Assembly: GCF_003583985.1 (NCBI RefSeq)
Contig: NZ_QXML01000002.1
Location: 434,001-498,000 of the forward strand
Direction: 5' to 3'
DNA: 64,000 nucleotides
DNA from: Algoriphagus lacus
GTDB lineage: Bacteria; Bacteroidota; Bacteroidia; Cytophagales; Cyclobacteriaceae
In this document: in pieces, positions 10,118 through 17,809 of the stretch
How positions within the stretch are numbered: position 1 is the stretch's first letter
Layout of the letters: every line of letters starts with the position of its first letter
Made by a program: the position numbers and the translations under genes
The notes under the pieces: generated by a model
The model's database searches: none
Told to the model about the DNA's origin: nothing
What the model saw: the letters and a program-made list of their open reading frames with translations, nothing else

Positions 10118-11104
10118 ATGTCTCAAAGAAGAAAGTTTATCAAGCAATCCCTCGTGGGCTCTGTTTTATTTTTACCTGGAGTAGCAGCAGCCTGTGCCCA
10201 AACTCAAACTACTCCAACCCCAACTGGCGAAAAACCCCTTATTTTATCCACCTGGAATCATGGCATTCCGGCAAATGACGCCGCTTGGGCCAAACTCAAT
10301 GAGACGGGAAGCATTTTGGATGCTGTGGAAGCTGGAGTAAGGGTGACCGAACTTGATCTGGAGAACCTTTCTGTAGGCTTGCAGGGACTTCCTGACCGGG
10401 AAGGAATCACTACGCTGGATGCATCTATCATGACTGGAGATGGAGCTTGCGGGACTGTGGCTTTTGTCCGCCAGGTCAAACATCCGATTTCTTTGGCCAG
10501 AGCAGTCATGGAGAAAACACCTCACGTCATGTTGGTAGGGGAAGGAGCAAGGCAATTTGCAATTGCAGAAGGTTTTCCTTTGGAAGAGGAAAAACTCAGC
10601 CCAAAAGCTCAAGTGGAATACGACAAATGGAAAGTAACCAGCCAGTATAAACCCATCATCAATATTGAAAATCATGACACCATTGGAATGATCGGGATTG
10701 ATGCCAATGGGAAACTGGCCGGAAGCTGTACCACCAGTGGTCTTGCTTATAAAATGCACGGCCGGGTTGGAGACAGTCCCATCATCGGAGCGGGTCTTTA
10801 TGTGGATGATGAAGTTGGTGCTGCTACAGCCACTGGACTTGGAGAATCCATTATCCGGATTTGTGGTAGTTTCCTGATTGTCGAATTAATGCGGCAAGGA
10901 AGAACTCCTCAAGAAGCCTGTGAAGAAGCAGTTAAAAGACTGGTTGCTAAGAACAAAAATATAAAAGACATCCAGGCGGGGTTCCTTGCAATTAATAAGT
11001 ATGGAGAAACCGGTGCGTTTGCAGTACATCCTGGATTCAACTTTGCAAAAGCTATTGCATCAGGAAATACGCTGATTGATTCAAACAGCCATTTTAAACC
11101 ATGA
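10118..11104 (+). CDS. N4-(beta-N-acetylglucosaminyl)-L-asparaginase (glycosylasparaginase), Tat-exported
   Basis: Ntn-hydrolase that cleaves the GlcNAc-Asn bond left after N-glycoprotein breakdown, giving aspartate and 1-amino-GlcNAc. The 328-aa precursor begins with a twin-arginine signal (RRKFIK) followed by GVAAACAQ, which could also be a lipobox. The self-processing site is visible as HDT within IENHDTIGMIG: Thr188 becomes the N-terminal nucleophile of the small subunit. The conserved segments GSCTTSGLAYKMHGRVGDSP and GAGLYVDDEVGA are present. It overlaps cutC by 4 bp (ATGA), indicating translational coupling. This fits a scavenging role beside the SusC/SusD system. Confidence 0.93.
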   Translation: MSQRRKFIKQSLVGSVLFLPGVAAACAQTQTTPTPTGEKPLILSTWNHGIPANDAAWAKLNETGSILDAVEAGVRVTELDLENLSVGLQGLPDREGITTLDASIMTGDGACGTVAFVRQVKHPISLARAVMEKTPHVMLVGEGARQFAIAEGFPLEEEKLSPKAQVEYDKWKVTSQYKPIINIENHDTIGMIGIDANGKLAGSCTTSGLAYKMHGRVGDSPIIGAGLYVDDEVGAATATGLGESIIRICGSFLIVELMRQGRTPQEACEEAVKRLVAKNKNIKDIQAGFLAINKYGETGAFAVHPGFNFAKAIASGNTLIDSNSHFKP

Positions 11105-11838
11105 GCAAGATTTTACTGGAAGCCCCGGTTTTCAATCTGCAAGCAGCAATGGAAGCAGCTCAATTTGGAATTGATCGACTTGAGCTTTGCGCAAATTTTC
11201 CCGAAGGAGGAGAAACGCCTAGTGCCGGTATGCTTCGTTTTTTGAAAAGCGAAGTGGATATTCCGGTGTTTGTAATGATTCGTCCCAGAGGTGGGGATTT
11301 TGTTTATTCCCAAAAGGAATTGATGGTGATGAAACATGACATCCAACTTCTGGGGGAGCTTGGTGCTGATGGGTTTGTTTTTGGTATTTTGGATGACAGG
11401 GGGAAAGTGGATGAATCCGCCTGTGAATGGTTGCTCAGGGCAGCGGGCGATAAACCCTGTACATTTCACCGCGCCTTTGATGCTTCGGCTGATTTGGAAG
11501 ATTCATTGGAACGCATCGTTCACCTGGGTTTTCAGCGGATTCTGACTTCGGGAGGAAGAAACTCCCTTTCAGAAGGGCTTTCAGTAATTGAGAGTCTTTT
11601 GGAGAAAGCAAAAGATCGAATTATCATCATGCCTGGTGGAGGAACTAAAGCGGAGCATGTACCCATCCTAAAAAAAAGTGGATTGTTAAAAGAAGTTCAT
11701 GCTTCCTGCAAAATAGCCAAACCTTCACCCAATCAGTTTGTAAACAGTGGATTGTCATTTTCTTCCATGCCTTTGGATTTCTCCAAACATTTTGGAGTCG
11801 ATCCGGCATTAGTCAACGAGTTTAAAGCAGTTCTGTAA
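11101..11838 (+). CDS. cutC: CutC-family TIM-barrel protein
   Basis: 245-aa CutC homologue, close to the usual size. Recognisable family features are ILLEAPVFNLQAAMEAAQFG, DRLELCANFPEGGETPS, the VMIRPRGGDFVYS segment, TFHRAFD and the phosphate-site-like RILTSGGRNSL and IIIMPGGG. CutC was named for copper homeostasis in E. coli, but a direct copper role is disputed and the fold is that of a TIM-barrel enzyme. Here its ATG overlaps the stop of a glycosylasparaginase gene and a cytochrome/VCBS lipoprotein follows 4 bp later, so an enzymatic role in amino-sugar or glycan catabolism is a reasonable inference. Confidence 0.92.
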   Translation: MSKILLEAPVFNLQAAMEAAQFGIDRLELCANFPEGGETPSAGMLRFLKSEVDIPVFVMIRPRGGDFVYSQKELMVMKHDIQLLGELGADGFVFGILDDRGKVDESACEWLLRAAGDKPCTFHRAFDASADLEDSLERIVHLGFQRILTSGGRNSLSEGLSVIESLLEKAKDRIIIMPGGGTKAEHVPILKKSGLLKEVHASCKIAKPSPNQFVNSGLSFSSMPLDFSKHFGVDPALVNEFKAVL

Positions 11839-11842
11839 GCGC

Positions 11843-13378
11843 ATGCGTTGGTTCATTTTGGGAGTAGGATTGTTGTTGTGGAGTTGTGGGCCCATTTCGG
11901 AGCGGAAGCAGCCACCCCCTAATTTGCAGCAGTTGGCTCAATCAGATTTGGATCTGAGTGGAGAGCAATTGGCAAATGGATATTGTGCTGCCTGTCACCT
12001 GAAACCGGAACCGGAGATTTTGGATAAGCTGACCTGGCAGACTAAAGTCCTTCCCGATATGCGAAAGCGAATGGGTTTGTATTTGGAGGAAGATTTTGGT
12101 ACTGCTCTTCCGGAGGACGAAGGTGTTCCTCCAGGGATTTATTCAAAGGCTCAGCTGATTTCCCGTGAAAACTGGCAAAAGCTTGAAACTTACTATTTGG
12201 AAAATGCACCGGAAAAGCCCCTGCCTCAAGCAAAAAGTGAAACTCCTAAAGTTGGAATTCCAGGGTTTGAATTGGAAATTCCGGAATTTCCTTTCGTAAG
12301 ATCCAGTCTTACAACGATGCTGAGGGTTCACCCAAAGTCAGGCAATCTTTGGGTAGGACACAGATTCCGAGCATTGTACGTTCTTGACTCCAAAAAGAAA
12401 TTCTCCCAAATCGACTCCATTTCAACGCCTGTGGCACCCGTAGAGATTCGCTGGAAGTCGGACGAATCCTTTGATTTGTTGTCCATGGGGTTGATGGATC
12501 CGGCAAATGATTCGTTGGGTGTCTTAAGTACCTATTCCACCTCGGACAAGACCAACTGGAATTTTTCAGTTCAGGAAAAACTCATTCGGCCTGCCCATGT
12601 TGAATTTGCCGAATGGAATGGAGATGGAACTGAGGATTATTTGATTAGCCATTTTGGTAATCATGTAGGGAAATTGAGTCTGTATCTATCCAAATCAGGG
12701 GCCTTTGAAGAAGTGATTCTTAAAAAAGATCCCGGAGCTCGTAGGACGATTGCAATAGACTTTGACCAGGATGGGGATCAGGATATCCTGGCATTAATGA
12801 CTCAGGCAAAGGAATCCGTGATTCTTTTTGAAAATGAAGGAGGAGGGAAGTTCCAGGAAAGAGTTTTGTTGGCTTTTCATCCTGCGTTTGGTTCCAGTGA
12901 TTTTCGATATCAAGATATGACTGGAGATGGGCTTCCTGATCTGATTTTAGTCAATGGAGATAATGCCGATCAGTCCCAGATTTTGAAATATTATCATGGA
13001 GTTCGGATTTTCAAAAATACCGGAGAGGGCGAGTTTGAGGAAAGTTGGTTTTATCCGATGCATGGAGCAAGTGGATTGGAAGTTGGCGATTTTGATCTGG
13101 ACGGAGACATGGATTTGGTTTCCATTTCATTTTTCCCGGACAAAAATCAGCAACCCAAGCAGGATCTGATTTATTTCAGGCAATCGAGCAGCGGTAAATT
13201 CGAACCTCACATTCTCGCAAATTCACCGGGATTTCATTGGCTCACGATTTCACAAGGTGATGTGGATCTTGACGGCGATCAGGATTTGTTGATCGGTACC
13301 TTTGCATTTGACCAGTTGTATAAGCCGCCTACGGACACTTGGAAACCCTTTGTAATTTTGAGGAATCGAGTCAAATAA
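11843..13378 (+). CDS. Lipoprotein combining a c-type haem motif with VCBS/FG-GAP repeats
   Basis: 511-aa lipoprotein (LLWSC, Cys15). A single CxxCH haem-attachment motif, CAACH at residues 48-52, is followed by a helical stretch with DMRKRM (a Met near this point could be the distal ligand). The rest is a beta-propeller with calcium-loop repeats such as DFDQDGDQDI, DMTGDGLPDL, DFDLDGDMDL and DVDLDGDQDL. It starts 4 bp after cutC, so it is the third gene of that operon. The haem suggests electron transfer at the outer membrane or periplasm; the partner is unknown. Confidence 0.85.
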   Translation: MRWFILGVGLLLWSCGPISERKQPPPNLQQLAQSDLDLSGEQLANGYCAACHLKPEPEILDKLTWQTKVLPDMRKRMGLYLEEDFGTALPEDEGVPPGIYSKAQLISRENWQKLETYYLENAPEKPLPQAKSETPKVGIPGFELEIPEFPFVRSSLTTMLRVHPKSGNLWVGHRFRALYVLDSKKKFSQIDSISTPVAPVEIRWKSDESFDLLSMGLMDPANDSLGVLSTYSTSDKTNWNFSVQEKLIRPAHVEFAEWNGDGTEDYLISHFGNHVGKLSLYLSKSGAFEEVILKKDPGARRTIAIDFDQDGDQDILALMTQAKESVILFENEGGGKFQERVLLAFHPAFGSSDFRYQDMTGDGLPDLILVNGDNADQSQILKYYHGVRIFKNTGEGEFEESWFYPMHGASGLEVGDFDLDGDMDLVSISFFPDKNQQPKQDLIYFRQSSSGKFEPHILANSPGFHWLTISQGDVDLDGDQDLLIGTFAFDQLYKPPTDTWKPFVILRNRVK

Positions 13379-13496
13379 TCACCTGAAGATTTTATCAAAG
13401 AAGAAATAATAATCTGAATTGCATTTATTATTCATTTTTTAATTTTCATTTTATTTGAAAATCAGTATCTTATTAATCTTTCTAATTTAATAAGCT

Positions 13497-13955
13497 ATGG
13501 TAAAAAGTTTTCAAGGGGTGAGAGTGGCGGAGCCAAAGGCCCCAATACAGCAGATATTGGTAAAAGATCATATGACTACCAATCTGGTCACTTTTCATCC
13601 TGAGGATTCAATTGATAAGGTTTTGGAGGAACTGACCAAGCGAAAAATTTCTGGTGCGCCGGTTTTGGATGAGTCCGGGGCCTTGGTAGGGGTGATTTCA
13701 GAAAGGGACTGTTTAGCAGAAATTATCAAAGGAAAATACACCAATACAGTGAGATTTCCTGCGAAAGTCAAGGAGCACATGAGTCCTAATGTCATGACCA
13801 TAGACCCTGATATGTCGCTTTTTGATGCAGCTCAGAAGTTTTTGGAGCACAAACACCGTCGATTCCCGGTAATGAAAAATGGACACTTAGTTGGCCAAAT
13901 AAGCTTGAGTGATGTTATAAGAGCTTTTCCCAAACTCAAACATACAACCTGGTAG
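13497..13955 (+). CDS. Two-CBS-domain regulatory protein
   Basis: 152-aa soluble protein made almost only of a CBS pair (Bateman module): CBS1 at about residues 20-75 (VKDHMTTNLVTFHPEDSI to GVISERDCL) and CBS2 at about 92-145 (KEHMSPNVMTIDPDM to GQISLSDVIRAF). Such pairs bind adenine nucleotides and often sense energy state, but there is no attached effector domain, so its target is unknown. It is transcribed alone, with its own AT-rich upstream region and a strong terminator. Confidence 0.9.
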   Translation: MVKSFQGVRVAEPKAPIQQILVKDHMTTNLVTFHPEDSIDKVLEELTKRKISGAPVLDESGALVGVISERDCLAEIIKGKYTNTVRFPAKVKEHMSPNVMTIDPDMSLFDAAQKFLEHKHRRFPVMKNGHLVGQISLSDVIRAFPKLKHTTW

Positions 13956-13961
13956 AAGTTG

Positions 13962-13993
13962 AAAAGGCTCCGGAATTCTTCGGAGCCTTTTTT
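13962..13993. terminator. Bidirectional terminator between the CBS gene and metZ
   Basis: Stem AAAAGGCTCCG (13962-13972) pairs with CGGAGCCTTTT (13981-13991). T-runs are available in both directions, so it can serve both converging genes. Confidence 0.85.
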
Positions 13994-15159
13994 CATTTTG
14001 ATTTTTCTATTGCATGTTCCACGTCTTTGATGATGTCCTCATAATGCTCCAGTCCGACGGACAGCCGAACAAGTCCGTCCACGATCCCAACTTGCGCCCT
14101 TTCTTCGGAAGAAAGTTTACTGTGAGTTGTGGAGGCCGGATGAGTGACGATACTGCGAGTATCACCCAGATTTGGGGTGATTGAGATCATTTGGAGCTCG
14201 TCGATGAAACGCTGAGCTCTGGCTGCGCCACCTTTAAGAGTCAAGGTAATGATTCCTCCACCTGCTTTCATTTGTTTCAGGGCCAAGTCATGCTGCGGGT
14301 GAGATTTCAGAAAAGGATATTTTACGGCATCCAGCTCTGAATTTCCCTCAAAATAGGCAGCTACTTTAAGTGCATTTTCGCAATGGCGATCCATTCTAAC
14401 GGCCAGCGTTTCCATGCTTTTTGATAATATCCAGGCATTGAACGGGGAAATGGATGGGCCGGTATGTCGGGTGAAAAATTGAACTTCTTTGATCAGTTCT
14501 TTTTTGCCCAAAATCAATCCTCCCAAAACTCGCCCCTGTCCATCGATGTATTTGGTGGCGCTGTGGGTGACGATGTGTGCCCCCCACTTGGCGGGCTGTT
14601 GCAGGTAAGGTGTAGCGAAGCAATTGTCCACCACCAAGATCAGATTATGTACTGCGGCAAACTTGCCAGCCCATTCCAAGTCGATGATTTCGAGCCCTGG
14701 GTTGGAGGGAGTTTCCAGAAAAAGCATTTTGGTATTGGGCTGTACGAGTTTGTCCCAGTTTTGGCAATCGGAAATATCTCCATAGGTGGATGTGATTCCC
14801 CATTTTGGAAAAACCCGAGTCAGGAGCTGGTGAGTGGAACCAAACAAGGATCGGGATGCCAAAATGTGGTCCCCTTGCTGTAGCAAAGAGGCAATGCTTC
14901 CAAACATGGCTGCCATACCTGAAGCAGTCGCGATTCCGTCCTCTGTTCCTTCAGCTCGACAGACCTTTTCGATTAAATCAGAAGAGTTTGGATTGGCATA
15001 ACGGGAGTAAATATTGCCTTGGATTTCGTCTGCAAACATGGCCCGCGCCTCTTCGGCAGACTCAAATGTAAAGCTGGATGTAAGATAAACCGCAGAGGAG
15101 TGCTCTCGCTGATCGGAGCGGTGCTGAATTCGGATAGAATCGGTTTCGAAATGACTCAT
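13993..15159 (-). CDS. metZ: Trans-sulfuration PLP enzyme, probably O-succinyl/O-acetylhomoserine sulfhydrylase
   Basis: PLP-dependent enzyme of the Cys/Met metabolism family (388 aa). It probably forms homocysteine from an activated homoserine and sulfide. The PLP lysine is Lys203 in HSATKYIDGQG, with Asp178 in VVDNCFATP above the ring. The closest match by eye is MetZ; cystathionine gamma-synthase (MetB) is the alternative. The start is set at 15159 (MSHFETDSIR). An open frame runs 57 codons further upstream, but that extension is the leader and part of a SAM-I riboswitch, not protein. Expression should fall when S-adenosylmethionine is plentiful. Confidence 0.9.
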   Translation of the reverse strand: MSHFETDSIRIQHRSDQREHSSAVYLTSSFTFESAEEARAMFADEIQGNIYSRYANPNSSDLIEKVCRAEGTEDGIATASGMAAMFGSIASLLQQGDHILASRSLFGSTHQLLTRVFPKWGITSTYGDISDCQNWDKLVQPNTKMLFLETPSNPGLEIIDLEWAGKFAAVHNLILVVDNCFATPYLQQPAKWGAHIVTHSATKYIDGQGRVLGGLILGKKELIKEVQFFTRHTGPSISPFNAWILSKSMETLAVRMDRHCENALKVAAYFEGNSELDAVKYPFLKSHPQHDLALKQMKAGGGIITLTLKGGAARAQRFIDELQMISITPNLGDTRSIVTHPASTTHSKLSSEERAQVGIVDGLVRLSVGLEHYEDIIKDVEHAIEKSK

Positions 15160-15261
15160 GGTTTGGTCGGTTTGAACACAGGATTTAATCTTCGGGACTG
15201 AAAAAGAATTTCCCAAAGGCAGAATCCGAACCAGAAAGTGGGGCAGTAGTAAATTACGCCA

Positions 15262-15362
15262 ATTTATAGTTCCCGCTAAGGGTAGGACTTGGCACCTTTC
15301 CAGACTAAAGGATGGTTGCCAGAGGGTCATCGAGCCTATTCTCTCGCCTCTTCTTTATAAAT
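15262..15362 (-). ncRNA. SAM-I (S-box) riboswitch controlling metZ
   Basis: Read on the minus strand, the leader contains the S-box core in order: GGCTCGATGACC with the GATGA kink-turn, CTGGCAACC, a P3 hairpin CTTTAGTCTGGAAAG, then AAGGTGCCAA and TCCTACC. The closing helix P1 is a perfect 7-bp pairing of the segments at 15356-15362 and 15262-15268 (ATTTATA with TATAAAT). It sits about 100 nt upstream of the metZ start, as expected for methionine-gene control. The expression platform between 15160 and 15261 has no evident terminator, so translational or other control is possible. Confidence 0.93.
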
Positions 15363-15382
15363 CAGTTTCCTGAAGTGGTGCA

Positions 15383-15420
15383 AAGAAAAAGGGAGAATTG
15401 GGTAAATCCAAATCTCCCTT
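15383..15420 (-). terminator. Terminator of pth, with a possible metZ promoter inside
   Basis: On the minus strand AAGGGAGA and TCTCCCTT (15413-15420 and 15389-15396) pair and a T-run follows. The same bases hold TTTG, about 20 nt, then TTTCTTTG, close to the Bacteroidota -33/-7 pattern, which would start RNA just ahead of the riboswitch P1 helix at 15362. The terminator is clear; the promoter is a weak inference. Confidence 0.7.
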
Positions 15421-15424
15421 CAAA

Positions 15425-15985
15425 TCAATCGTTGAATTGGGTCATCGTTTGTGCAATTCCGATGGTGCAAAAGCCGTAAATCATTTCAATTGCTTTGTCC
15501 ATCATGCTTGGGAGTTCGTCAAACTCCTGTTGAGAAAATCTCCCCAAAACGTAGTCCACTTGCCTTCCTTTTGGGAAGTTGTCACCGATTCCCATTCGGA
15601 GTCGGGGATAATCCTTACCACCGCAAAGAGCTTCGATATTTTTTAACCCATTGTGACCGGCAGCACTTCCTTTTGCGCGCATTCGAATCTTGCCAAAAGG
15701 AATGGCTACATCATCTACCAGCACAAGAATGTTTTCTTTAGAAATGTTGAGTTCTTTCATCCAATAGTTGACCGCTTTTCCGCTCAGGTTCATGTAAGTG
15801 GTTGGCTTGATCAGATGAAGCATCCTCCCTTTGTATTTTACCTCGGATTTGAAAGCCAATCGATCACTTTTCCAGCTTCCTCCTTCCTTGTCCACCAGTC
15901 GGTCGAGGGTTAGAAAGCCGATGTTGTGCCGTGTGAGTTCGTATTCAGGGCCGATATTGCCTAATCCGATGATGAGGTATTTCAT
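15425..15985 (-). CDS. pth: Peptidyl-tRNA hydrolase
   Basis: Releases tRNA from prematurely dropped peptidyl-tRNA in the cytoplasm. At 186 aa it is normal size. It begins KYLIIGLGNIGPEYELTRHNIG with catalytic His20, and has Asn66 (TYMNLSG), the DD at 91-92 in VLVDDVAIPFGKI, and Asn112 in SAAGHNG, all standard family residues. It follows rplY after an 81-bp gap that holds a terminator, continuing the conserved prs-rplY-pth order. Confidence 0.97.
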   Translation of the reverse strand: MKYLIIGLGNIGPEYELTRHNIGFLTLDRLVDKEGGSWKSDRLAFKSEVKYKGRMLHLIKPTTYMNLSGKAVNYWMKELNISKENILVLVDDVAIPFGKIRMRAKGSAAGHNGLKNIEALCGGKDYPRLRMGIGDNFPKGRQVDYVLGRFSQQEFDELPSMMDKAIEMIYGFCTIGIAQTMTQFND

Positions 15986-16012
15986 GGTTCAGTGAACTTT
16001 GCGCTGCGAAAA

Positions 16013-16045
16013 TAAAAAAATCCTGCCCGGTAACGAGCAGGATTT
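16013..16045 (-). terminator. Terminator after rplY
   Basis: On the minus strand AAATCCTGC (37-45 of the 16000 block) pairs with GCAGGATTT (16018-16026) and a T-run at 16011-16020 follows. Confidence 0.85.
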
Positions 16046-16066
16046 ATAAGTTCAGGTTGGATTGAA

Positions 16067-16639
16067 TTATTCTCCCTTTTTACCTCTAAGCGCTCTTGGA
16101 ATTCCAACAGACACGATTGATACGTTTGGAGCTGTAAGGATCTCGAAACCCTCGGCCTTAACATCACCAACTTTGAAAGATTTACCCAAATCCAAAGAAG
16201 AAACGTCGGCTACAATGTAATCTGGAAGGTTTTTAGCCTTACCTCTTACTTTGAGTTTTCTGGTTTTAAACTCCAATTTACCACCCTTTGCTACACCTGG
16301 AGAACTACCTTCGATTTTCACAGGAATTTCGAATTTGATAGCCTTGTCTTCAGTGTAAGCCATGAAGTCTGCATGAAGCAAAGTCTCACTTACTGGATGA
16401 TATTGTGCTTCCTTCAATACCGCTTTGATTATGGTGCCCTCTACATTCAGTTCCACCAAGTGAACTTCAGGAGTGTAAATCAAATCACGGAAAAGGATAG
16501 CTGGAGAATAGAAATGAATTTGTTCAGGAATTCCAGGTCCATAAACTACGCAGGGAACATTGCCGGAATCTCTGATTTCATTCAAAGCAGCACTGTCGAG
16601 ATTTGCTCTTTTAAACCCTATAATCTCTAGTGTTTTCAT
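16067..16639 (-). CDS. rplY: 50S ribosomal protein L25 (Ctc/TL5 form)
   Basis: 5S rRNA-binding ribosomal protein of the two-domain Ctc type, 190 aa. The N-terminal L25 domain starts KTLEIIGFKR and carries SGNVPCVVYGPG and LHADFMAY; the C-terminal beta domain includes IPVKIEGSSPGVAKGGKLEFKTRKLKVRGKA. It lies 26 bp downstream of prs on the same strand and is likely co-transcribed with it. Confidence 0.97.
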   Translation of the reverse strand: MKTLEIIGFKRANLDSAALNEIRDSGNVPCVVYGPGIPEQIHFYSPAILFRDLIYTPEVHLVELNVEGTIIKAVLKEAQYHPVSETLLHADFMAYTEDKAIKFEIPVKIEGSSPGVAKGGKLEFKTRKLKVRGKAKNLPDYIVADVSSLDLGKSFKVGDVKAEGFEILTAPNVSIVSVGIPRALRGKKGE

Positions 16640-16665
16640 AAGTATTTGTATTTAAAATTGGTTTT

Positions 16666-17592
16666 TCAAATGAATAGTGAACTGATCGAAGTATGACCTG
16701 TTACCGCATGAATTGCTTTGGCAAAGAGGTCTGCAACGGTCAATACTCTGATTTTTGAAGAATGCTGTTTAAGTGGAATAGTATCAGTGATGACCAATTC
16801 TTCCAAAACAGAACTTTCTATGTTTTCATAAGCTTTTCCGGAAAGTACACCGTGTGTTACGATGGCCCTCACCGAATTGGCTCCTTTCTCCTTGATTATC
16901 TGAGCGGCCTTGCAAAGCGTACCTGCAGTGTCTACCAGATCATCCACAAGAATCACATCCTTTCCTTCAACCTCCCCAATTACTTGCATGGAAGCGATTT
17001 CATTGGCTCTTTTTCTGTGCTTGTCACAGACGACCATTTCTACTTCGAAATGCTTGGCGAAAGATCTGGCTCTTGCCACACCTCCTACATCCGGAGCTGC
17101 AAAAATCATATCCGGAAGCCTAAGCGTGCTCAAATAGGGTGCAAAAATAGCTGATCCATTCAAATGATCCAAGGGTATGTCGAAAAATCCCTGAATCTGT
17201 CCCGCATGAAGGTCACAGGTCATGATTCGATCTGCTCCTGCCGAAGTCAGCATATTGGCAATCAATTTGGCAGCGATAGAAACTCTCGGACGGTCTTTTC
17301 TGTCTTGGCGGGCATATCCGAAATAGGGGATGACTGCGCAAACCTTGTATGCGCTCGCCCGCTTAGCTGCATCTATTAGCAGGCAAAGCTCCAAAATATT
17401 GTCGCTGGGAGCATTTGTACTCTGGATAATGAAAACGGTACAACCACGGATTGACTCATCAAAGCTTGGCGACATTTCCCCGTCGCTAAACTTGGACATG
17501 GTCAAGTCTCCGAGCTTTTTCCCATAATTCTTGGCGATTTTCTCGGCCAAATGAAGACTATTGGTGCCTGCAAATATTTTTACTTCAGACAT
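16666..17592 (-). CDS. prs: Ribose-phosphate pyrophosphokinase (PRPP synthetase)
   Basis: Makes PRPP from ribose 5-phosphate and ATP, feeding purine, pyrimidine, His and Trp synthesis. The 308-aa protein has FSDGEMSPSFDESIRG, the ATP-binding YFGYARQDRKDRPR, the DLHAGQIQGFFDIPLDHL segment, and the PRPP signature VILVDDLVDTAGTL. It is first in the prs-rplY-(pth) set and is divergent from the 1008-residue orphan gene across 217 bp. Confidence 0.97.
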   Translation of the reverse strand: MSEVKIFAGTNSLHLAEKIAKNYGKKLGDLTMSKFSDGEMSPSFDESIRGCTVFIIQSTNAPSDNILELCLLIDAAKRASAYKVCAVIPYFGYARQDRKDRPRVSIAAKLIANMLTSAGADRIMTCDLHAGQIQGFFDIPLDHLNGSAIFAPYLSTLRLPDMIFAAPDVGGVARARSFAKHFEVEMVVCDKHRKRANEIASMQVIGEVEGKDVILVDDLVDTAGTLCKAAQIIKEKGANSVRAIVTHGVLSGKAYENIESSVLEELVITDTIPLKQHSSKIRVLTVADLFAKAIHAVTGHTSISSLFI

Positions 17593-17744
17593 GTTGAGTT
17601 TTTTTGGAGGAAGAGGAATGGTAAGGAATCACAAGCAAAAGTAAGGATTTTTGACTGATGGCAGGTTGTCTGATTGGTACGATTCAGAATTATATTTTGG
17701 CAAGTGGATTTTTTTGTGGATAGTAAACAATATTCATTTTTTTG

Positions 17745-17774
17745 TTGAGCTAGCTACCCGATCTTGTATCTTTA
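17745..17774 (+). promoter_or_regulatory. Candidate Bacteroidota-type promoter of the 1008-aa gene
   Basis: TTG (17745-17747), 19 nt, then TATCTTTA (17767-17774) resembles the -33 TTG and -7 TAnnTTTG elements used by the Bacteroidota primary sigma factor. It would give a leader of about 30 nt. Confidence 0.45.
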
Positions 17775-17809
17775 ACTTATGTAGTTTTTTACCTCGTAAC
17801 TGATTTTTT

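Noticed and set aside
14010-14030. parS-like half site TGTTCCACGT
   Set aside because: The second half does not match the palindrome and it lies inside a coding region; other CACGTG words at 5233, 22479, 30633, 35533 and 53630 also lack parS flanks.
15160-15330. N-terminal extension of the metZ-type protein
   Set aside because: The bases form a SAM-I riboswitch and its linker; family proteins begin near MSHFETD.
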